From: Euryarchaeota archaeon UBA229
GTDB lineage: Archaea; Thermoplasmatota; Poseidoniia; Poseidoniales; Poseidoniaceae
Length of the DNA stretch: 6,843 nucleotides
Assembly (NCBI GenBank): GCA_002505355.1
Contig: DAUW01000136.1
Location: 1 to 6,843 of the forward strand
Reading direction: 5' to 3'
Program-made: the position numbers and the translations under genes
Part shown: positions 1 through 5,100 of the stretch, piece by piece
Layout of the letters: every line of letters begins with the position of its first letter
Position numbering within the stretch: the stretch's first letter is position 1
Notes under the pieces: model-generated
Told to the model about the DNA's origin: nothing
Databases searched by the model: none
What the model saw: only the letters and a program-made list of their open reading frames with translations

Positions 1-23
1 AGGCCAAGCTAACCCACGGGCCC
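1..23 (-). tRNA. 5' part of a tRNA gene, probably tRNA-Pro, truncated by window edge
   Basis: Read on the minus strand from 23 down to 1, the bases are GGGCCCG (7-base acceptor strand), then TG at tRNA positions 8-9, GGTT as the 5' D-stem, A14, G15, and the invariant G18 G19 pair after a CTT. This is the layout expected of a tRNA 5' half; the rest lies outside the window, so no anticodon or T-loop can be read. Known context: a tRNA-Pro gene follows the L18e-L13-S9-rpoN(-rpoK) cluster in several archaea, and a GGGCC-type acceptor stem is common for archaeal tRNA-Pro, so proline identity is inferred. It would begin only 8 bases after the rpoN stop, suggesting release from a polycistronic transcript by RNase P and a 3' nuclease. 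Confidence 0.6.
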
Positions 24-31
24 AGAGCAAT

Positions 32-235
32 TCACTCGCTTGGTGCGCTGAATGGTGCAACCTCTTGGATTAAATCCAAGTGACCGATATACATTCTGCG
101 ACAGCAATATCTTGAGAAGCCAACCTGGTCAAGCGCGTCTGAAACTTCTGTTCCCGAAGCTACCATTTCGTTGAACTCTTCCCACTTGTGCGCAATCACT
201 GCGCCACAACTAAAACATCTTACTGGAATTATCAT
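32..235 (-). CDS. rpoN: DNA-directed RNA polymerase subunit N (Rpo10)
   Basis: Small zinc-binding subunit of the archaeal RNA polymerase, homologous to eukaryotic RPB10 (not the bacterial sigma-54 of the same name). In the assembly platform it contacts the Rpo3 (D)/Rpo11 (L) side of the core. The 67-residue product starts MIIPVRCFSCG and carries the full zinc ligand set: Cys7 and Cys10 (CxxC), then the adjacent Cys44 and Cys45 in the family motif RYCCRRM. Length and start match the family. The ATG at 235 is preceded by a GAGGTG ribosome binding site at 6 bases spacing that overlaps the rps9 stop codon. It is the last protein gene of the rpl18e-rpl13-rps9-rpoN cluster in the window; a tRNA-like sequence follows. 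I see nothing missing or altered in the motifs. Confidence 0.97.
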   Translation of the reverse strand: MIIPVRCFSCGAVIAHKWEEFNEMVASGTEVSDALDQVGFSRYCCRRMYIGHLDLIQEVAPFSAPSE

Positions 236-241
236 ATTTTA

Positions 242-247
242 CACCTC
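242..247 (-). promoter_or_regulatory. Ribosome binding site of rpoN, overlapping the rps9 stop codon
   Basis: GAGGTG on the minus strand lies 6 bases before the rpoN ATG. Its first two bases are part of the rps9 stop codon TGA (248-246), so a ribosome terminating on rps9 sits directly on the rpoN start site. This favours coupled translation and confirms the ATG at 235. Confidence 0.8.
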
Positions 248-680
248 ATCGGTAGGACTTTTGTTTCTTTCGGCGGGCACCACGTCCGAGTTGGTGCTTT
301 GGCTCTTTTCTTCTCGGGTCGTTGACCAATAGGCTTCGATCGAACCTTAAGTATTCATCTCTAAGGTCGTCATCTTGGCCTTCTGCTCCACCATTATAGA
401 GAACTAAACCTCTAGCAATTGCGGTCCTTATGGCATCTGTTTGACCCATTATTCCGCCGCCCGTGGTAGTGATGTTGATGTCGACTTTGGCTAATCTATT
501 CATGGCGTCTGCGATAACCAACGGTTCCATGGCCTTTCTTCTGGCAAGCGATGGTTGGAGAATTTCAATTGGTTCGCTATTGACTCGTACTCTGCCTTTG
601 CCGGCCTTTACAGTGGCCCTTGCAATTGCAGTTTTACGCTTTCCTGATGATTCTACAGCCTTACTCTTTTTCTTCGCCAT
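246..680 (-). CDS. rps9: Small ribosomal subunit protein uS9 (S9p/S16e family)
   Basis: Protein of the 30S subunit head whose C-terminal tail reaches the P-site tRNA. The 144-residue product has the archaeal/eukaryotic-type layout: a lysine-rich start, the core GKRKTAIARATVKAGKGRVRVN, a central VDINITTTGGGIMGQTDAIR segment, and the very basic end GARRKKQKSYR. The terminal Lys-Ser-Tyr-Arg is the family hallmark for tRNA contact. The ATG at 680 is chosen over the in-frame GTG at 683 because the strong GGAGGTGA at 694-687 is 6 bases from the ATG but only 3 from the GTG, and because the rpl13 stop TGA shares one base with this ATG (TGATG). That overlap implies translational coupling inside the ribosomal operon. 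The sequence shows no damage or odd insertion. Confidence 0.96.
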   Translation of the reverse strand: MAKKKSKAVESSGKRKTAIARATVKAGKGRVRVNSEPIEILQPSLARRKAMEPLVIADAMNRLAKVDINITTTGGGIMGQTDAIRTAIARGLVLYNGGAEGQDDDLRDEYLRFDRSLLVNDPRRKEPKHQLGRGARRKKQKSYR

Positions 681-1174
681 CACTGGTCACCTCCGGTCCA
701 TCTGTGGCTTGGCGCACCGAGATTTTGACTGATGTCACCAAGTGAAACAAATCTTTCTGGAACTCCTCTGCGTATTTTACTGTCATCACCGGGCTCATGC
801 CCGTCCGGCAGATCTCCATCCAAATGACTTGGACAGCCGATTTCCACTCGCAGGTTTCGTAGTGCTCTGCGGCCACTGCTCTTGGATTGATATGGTAGCA
901 TGCCTCTAACGGCTCGCTTCAGTATCATATCTGGCATTCTTGGGAAGAATGGTCCCTTCCTAGCGTGATTTAGTTTGTACTTTTGTTGATAGTTATTGAA
1001 CACTGAAGTCTTGCTGCCAGAAACTATCGCCTTTTCAGCATTAACAATAATCACTTTGTCGTCTCTATCTTCTCTGGCTGCCTTCAGGAGGATATCTGCC
1101 GTAGCTGAAGCTAAACGGCCGAGAATCATGCCCTCAGCGTCGAACACAAATGTCTTCTCAGCCAAGGATAACAA
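680..1174 (-). CDS. rpl13: Large ribosomal subunit protein uL13 (L13p)
   Basis: 50S subunit protein that binds 23S rRNA. Family landmarks are in order: TFVFDAEGMILGRLAS near the start, VIIVNAEKAIVSG, FFPRMPDMILKRAVRGMLPY in the middle, and a C-terminal VSLGDISQNLG motif. The 164-residue length fits archaeal members. No ATG precedes the conserved N-terminus, so a TTG start is likely. TTG at 1174 has AGGA 7 bases upstream; TTG at 1165 has GGGGG 9 bases upstream and would give 161 residues. I cannot choose firmly between them. Both lie inside the end of rpl18e, whose stop is at 1160-1158, so the genes overlap and are probably translationally coupled. The stop TGA shares a base with the rps9 ATG. 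Confidence 0.95.
   Translation of the reverse strand: MLSLAEKTFVFDAEGMILGRLASATADILLKAAREDRDDKVIIVNAEKAIVSGSKTSVFNNYQQKYKLNHARKGPFFPRMPDMILKRAVRGMLPYQSKSSGRRALRNLRVEIGCPSHLDGDLPDGHEPGDDSKIRRGVPERFVSLGDISQNLGAPSHRWTGGDQ
687..694 (-). promoter_or_regulatory. Strong Shine-Dalgarno sequence of rps9
   Basis: GGAGGTGA, eight bases complementary to the usual 3' end of archaeal 16S rRNA, sits inside the last codons of rpl13 and 6 bases before the rps9 ATG. It is the best ribosome binding site in the window and decides the ATG at 680 as start. Confidence 0.85.
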
Positions 1175-1523
1175 CCCCCTTTCCTGATGGGTTTTCGTTC
1201 ATAAGCTCGCCATAGGTCATTATTCGACCTCCTGCGGCTTCTATCTTCTCACGAGCACCGTTACTCACACTGTAGGCGGCGACCGTGTGGTTACTGGAGA
1301 CCTCCCCGCTGCCAAGTAGCTTGCCAGGTACGAGGATGGTTGCACCCTCTGGAGCATGGCGGCTTACTCTGCTTAGGTTGGGTTGGGCCCAGTTCTTGCG
1401 ACTCCTTGAGAGCCGCAGTGCCACATCTCGCCAAACAGCGGAACCGGTTTCGCGAGACTGGGCTTTCAGTTGATTGATTACATCAACCAACTGAGCATTT
1501 GTCTTGCTATTTGGGTTACTCAT
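1158..1523 (-). CDS. rpl18e: Large ribosomal subunit protein eL18 (L18e)
   Basis: Archaeal/eukaryotic-type 50S protein of the L15/L18e fold with no use in the bacterial ribosome. The 121-residue product contains the family core NLSRVSRHAPEGATILVPGK followed by LLGSGEV, then VAAYSVSNGAREKIEAAGG and a C-terminal GELMNENPSGKGVVIL. The ATG at 1523 is preferred because GAGGGAG lies 4 bases upstream and the length matches the family; the frame stays open upstream to a TTG at 1565, which would add 14 unconserved residues and lacks such a site. It is the first gene of the ribosomal cluster. The 107 bases ahead of it hold several inverted repeats and presumably the leader or promoter. Its end overlaps the start of rpl13. 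Confidence 0.95.
   Translation of the reverse strand: MSNPNSKTNAQLVDVINQLKAQSRETGSAVWRDVALRLSRSRKNWAQPNLSRVSRHAPEGATILVPGKLLGSGEVSSNHTVAAYSVSNGAREKIEAAGGRIMTYGELMNENPSGKGVVILG
1175..1185 (-). promoter_or_regulatory. Ribosome binding region of rpl13
   Basis: On the minus strand the purine run AGGAAAGGGGG ends directly before the first TTG. AGGA is 7 bases from TTG 1174 and GGGGG is 9 bases from TTG 1165, so the run can serve either start. It lies within the last codons of rpl18e. Confidence 0.55.
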
Positions 1524-1527
1524 TTGA

Positions 1528-1534
1528 CTCCCTC
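1528..1534 (-). promoter_or_regulatory. Ribosome binding site of rpl18e
   Basis: GAGGGAG on the minus strand, 4 bases before the ATG at 1523. It follows immediately after the inverted repeat at 1536-1549, so a hairpin there would end next to the ribosome binding site. Confidence 0.65.
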
Positions 1535-1535
1535 G

Positions 1536-1549
1536 ATGCTTTGAAGCAT
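1536..1549. repeat. Inverted repeat next to the rpl18e ribosome binding site
   Basis: Plus strand ATGCTT-TG-AAGCAT: perfect 6-base arms around 2 bases, or 5 base pairs with a 4-base loop in RNA. It lies one base upstream of the GAGGGAG of rpl18e. It may be structural or a protein site; function is not shown by sequence. Confidence 0.5.
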
Positions 1550-1551
1550 GC

Positions 1552-1564
1552 TGGCGAATCGCCA
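1552..1564. repeat. Inverted repeat in the rpl18e upstream region
   Basis: Plus strand TGGCGA-A-TCGCCA: 6-base arms around one base, or 5 base pairs with a 3-base loop in RNA. It shares the half-site GCGAAT with the repeat at 1605-1619. Confidence 0.5.
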
Positions 1565-1582
1565 ACCCGTTATGAAAGCACC

Positions 1583-1590
1583 GACGCGTC
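1583..1590. repeat. 8-base palindrome flanked by a short direct repeat
   Basis: Plus strand GACGCGTC, a perfect 8-base palindrome. The hexamer ACCGAC occurs at 1580-1585 and again at 1592-1597, so the palindrome overlaps a small direct repeat. Such a short site may be chance. Confidence 0.3.
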
Positions 1591-1604
1591 CACCGACTAA
1601 TAAT

Positions 1605-1619
1605 CCGCGAATATCGCGG
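1605..1619. repeat. GC-rich inverted repeat just after the unknown gene
   Basis: Plus strand CCGCGA-ATA-TCGCGG: 6 GC-rich base pairs with a 3-base loop, starting 11 bases past the stop codon of the unknown gene at 1631. On the minus strand it is followed by ATTATTA, not a clear T-run, so it is at best a weak terminator or stabilising 3' hairpin. It may equally belong to the leader of the ribosomal operon. Confidence 0.5.
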
Positions 1620-1630
1620 CTGTTTTGTCC

Positions 1631-2074
1631 TTATTCAAACAAAATATCGCCTTTTGCATCGAGTAATTCGACTGTTAAACCAGCCGCCCGACTCTGAATA
1701 ATTATTTCATCGTGAAGAGTATCGGAGAAATCGTCAAGTGCGCCAAGTGCAGTAGCTCCTACAACATCGGTAAGTTGGTCAATCAGATGATTTAGAACGC
1801 AGCTAACGCCATATGCTTGACCAGCCCTAAAGGCGTGATCAACGCCGCCCACCTCGGGGTCTTCTGCTTTCATGCGAAGCATTACTTGCTGTGAGTAAGC
1901 CACCAATGCCCCATAAATGGATTCAATTATTTGAGCAGCTTCTAGATCTCCAAGCAACATTTGTGCTTCACTTAGTGCGACCCTTACTGCCTGCCCGTAA
2001 GTTGCGTGGGCAGCAATTAGGTCAGCGGTCTCTTTCTGCATTGCTTGGTCGATTAGGGCCTTCCAGTCTTCCAT
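1631..2074 (-). CDS. Conserved-looking hypothetical protein, small soluble helical protein
   Basis: I do not recognise this 147-residue protein. It appears mostly alpha-helical, with an acidic, alanine-rich composition (QAMQKETADLIAAHATYGQA, then GDLEAAQIIESIYGALVAYS) and a C-terminal segment VELLDAKGDILFE that could be a short beta-hairpin. There is no signal peptide and no clear membrane helix; one cysteine lies in the middle (YGVSCVLNHL). Its ATG at 2074 lies 59 bases after the stop of the surface-protein gene and has no Shine-Dalgarno sequence, unlike the ribosomal genes downstream, so translation may be leaderless or start elsewhere. A TTG at 2116 in the same frame would add 14 residues but also lacks a ribosome binding site. 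A cytoplasmic partner of the upstream surface protein is possible only by proximity. That the frame is real is supported by its length and its even spacing between flanking genes. Confidence 0.7.
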   Translation of the reverse strand: MEDWKALIDQAMQKETADLIAAHATYGQAVRVALSEAQMLLGDLEAAQIIESIYGALVAYSQQVMLRMKAEDPEVGGVDHAFRAGQAYGVSCVLNHLIDQLTDVVGATALGALDDFSDTLHDEIIIQSRAAGLTVELLDAKGDILFE

Positions 2075-2133
2075 GGGTAGGTCACAGCGAATTCGCCACT
2101 TGAAGGTTCGCAACAAATCGGGAAGGATTTATC

Positions 2134-5100
2134 TCAAATCTTGAAGTTAGAATCTTCCCCGTCGACGATTCCTGCTTGTCTCACAGAGCCATCAGCAGCG
2201 ACAAATTCACCGGCTTTGGTTTGATTGTTATACAGATTGACATCATCAAACCGCTTCACCATCATTCCTTCGCCCAGTGCTACAGTCAACGACTGCTGAA
2301 TCATTCCCAGCGTAGCAACAGCTCTATCGCGGTGGCTGGCGTCGATTGTGTGGTCGGAATACCTTGCTTCTTCGAAGATGGTCAGGAACGCATCCAATTG
2401 CTCGCTCGGCACCATATCGAATGCTTTTCTCACTGCGGCTTCAAATTCTCTCGTAGTCTCGTAAACCTTCTTCATGAAACCATGCTTTCTAAAGTGACGG
2501 ACTAGGTTCTTGTAACAATCAAAGATTGCAGCAATGAATTCGTTACTAGCCTCTAGTTGCAACATTGTATCGGTTAAGATTCCACGTAGAGCTTGTACTT
2601 GGCGTCGCGCCTGTGTTCGCTGGTAATATGCGGCTCCACCGATGATTAATGCCATCAATAGAATCACTAATGCCATTGTGTTGCCAGGCGTGAAGAAGCC
2701 CGTGTCTGCACTAACAGAAATTGGTTCGCGCCACTGGATCTCGTGAGAGATATTGTCCTGTGATGGAGCAAAGAAGGTAGAACCTGGGTAGTACGCAATG
2801 ATACGCCATAATCCTTGACACGGTTGACCTTCACAGGTTCTGCCATCGAAGGCCCACTCGAAGCTGGCAATACCCTGTTCATTAGTTATTGAACGATTTT
2901 CACCATCGGTTACCCATTCACCGTCATTGGAGAAATACTGGCGTAGGAAGAAGACTTCCTCATTCTCTACAGCCAAATCCAATCGGTCTCTAATCAATGC
3001 AATCTCGCCAATGACCGGGTCGCCCTCTGATAGTCCGTTATCTCCAACATAGCGCCAAGTTTGCTGTACTTGAATATCGACTCTAGACCTAACTAAGATG
3101 TCTACGTCCATGAATGAACCATTCAGCGATTTATCAGCATCTCTTGCACAGCCGCCGTAATTACTCAGATCTTCTGTTGGTTCGTAAGCCACACGTAATA
3201 CTCGGAAGCCCTCTGTCTTGCCACCGGTTGTCTCAACACCTTTCAGCGTTGGATTCTGGGTTGGGTCGCCGCTGAACCAGGTAATTGTGCCGCGGTCGTC
3301 AAGTGCTTGACTAGTTCTAACACGAGCAATAGGTCTGACATTCTCTTCAGGGTCGAGATAGATGTTGAGACATTTATCTCCTACTGGGTCGCCATTGCTT
3401 TGCTTTAGGACGGCGTCAATATGGAATGACTCCTTCAGGAACAGTCGGTAATATTCAGTTCCGTTTGGTGCTAGCCACTTATCTGTAGTCGACTTGAATG
3501 GACCAACATCAGTGATAGATAATGTTGAATTAGAGAATATTTGGTATGTCAGCGGCAGTGTCTTTGATTTATACCGATATTGATCACGATTTTGCGAGTC
3601 TAGCGCTGAATAAATGATGTTTATGTCTGCCTGTCCAGCCTGCACGCCCTCAATATCACATTCAATCACGAAGATACCAAACTCATCGGTTCTCACATCA
3701 TTACACTTAGTAATCTGATTGTTCGGATCATTCTTCATGGTGTATTGGGCTGAAACTATCCTACTAGTCAAGTTGTTACCTAATTCATCGTATAGTCGAC
3801 CGGTAAGAATCATTGGCTTGTCTTCATACTGATTGGTTTGTGGGTCAAATTCTCCAGTGTAAACAATTTCTTCGTCTGGTGCATCAATAAACGTTGTACC
3901 AATAAGGTTGAATCCGTTCTCAATATTTGGCATGAAGACGCGGAACTTCTCGCTGTTCGGAATAAAGGTACAAGAGTCCCATGCGCCACCCAAAGTCCTG
4001 ATATCCAAGTCATCGGCGAATGGTTGACAGCCTTCATTTGGAAGGCTCTCCTCATAGCGCAAAATTACGTTTACTGGACCGAAACCATCGGGCAAGAATC
4101 CTGCTGGATCTTGCGCTAATTTGGCAGGAGTTAACGGAAGAATATCAGCCCTCAGACAACCGACCGATTCAATTCTACTCACTACGCCATCCTGATTGGT
4201 ATCCCAATCTGATAATCCGTCGTTATTACCATCATAATAGCACAAATGTGAATCGCCAGCACCAGGTATTGGTTCAGGTAAAGTCAGTTGGCCAGCGCCT
4301 TGAGGCGCAATTGTTGCAACTAATTGTCGGTAAGTGATTCCTTGGAAATCGGTACCCTCGAAGATAACATCAACCAATCCGCCGTTTGGTGCGTTTGCGC
4401 CGTTAAGATTGACTGGAGTGATGCTCGGATCATTAGCCCCATCATCGGTTATCTGGGCGACGAAATTCCATGAGTCGCCACTCACCCTAAAGTTACCAAA
4501 CTCTTCCTGTACCTGCCGTGGCAGTAAATCAGTAACAGAAATGTTGGTGCGCGAGATGACCCAGATATACTGACTAACTGTAGAGCCTTTTAGTAATGTA
4601 GATCCGGGATATTCAAACTCAAGCGTGAAGTTACCTAATGAATCTGTGCTATTGATGGTGAATGGGACTTCGAAGAAGCCATTGTCGTCAGTGTAGTTTA
4701 CACCACTTCTGCCGTCGAAGGACCAGGTGTAGTTTACTGGGGCGTTTCTTACCGGTTGTAAGGAATTATCAACCAGTTTTGCCTGAATAACCGTACTTGT
4801 ATTACGGTACAATCTTGGAGTTGAGGTCATTTGGAAATCCGTAGTTCCAATAACTGTAATGTTGATGTAAGCTCCAGTTGGGGAGAGGGTGCTTGTGTTG
4901 CCTGTAAAGTAGTATGCAGAATTGGTAAAGTCGACTCTGGTGCCGTATGTCTTTGCAGGGTATTGACTGAGCCAAGTAAAGTTGTAGTCGTAAACTGCAT
5001 CACATGATGAGCATGCTTGTGTTGGTTTAGAGGTAAACTGAGTCTCTTGTTGACCTATGAATAATCCATTACCATCGATATCAATCTGCAGGGTAATTGG

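Noticed and set aside
661..876. Minus-strand open frame of 71 codons overlapping rps9 and rpl13.
   Set aside because: It lies in another frame of two certain ribosomal protein genes and resembles no known protein.
1540..1620. Possible tRNA or tRNA relic ahead of rpl18e (a tRNA-Leu is known there in some archaea; a TTCATAA stretch resembles a Met anticodon loop).
   Set aside because: The bases flanking the putative anticodon loop do not pair, there is no GGTTCGA-type T-arm, and no 7-base acceptor stem can be formed on either strand.
1604..1627. Plus-strand intrinsic terminator: GC hairpin at 1605-1619 followed by TGTTTTG.
   Set aside because: No plus-strand gene exists upstream of it; all genes run on the minus strand, where the hairpin is not followed by a T-run.
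2126..2133. GATAAAT as a TATA box for the unknown gene.
   Set aside because: It is only loosely TATA-like, has no clear upstream BRE element, and its distance to the ATG at 2074 does not fit a leaderless start.
4020..4337. Plus-strand open frames of about 100 codons inside the surface-protein gene (also at 2176-2505, 5057-5365 and 6124-6432).
   Set aside because: They are antisense to a continuous, domain-rich coding frame, have no evident ribosome binding sites, and their translations show no recognisable motifs.
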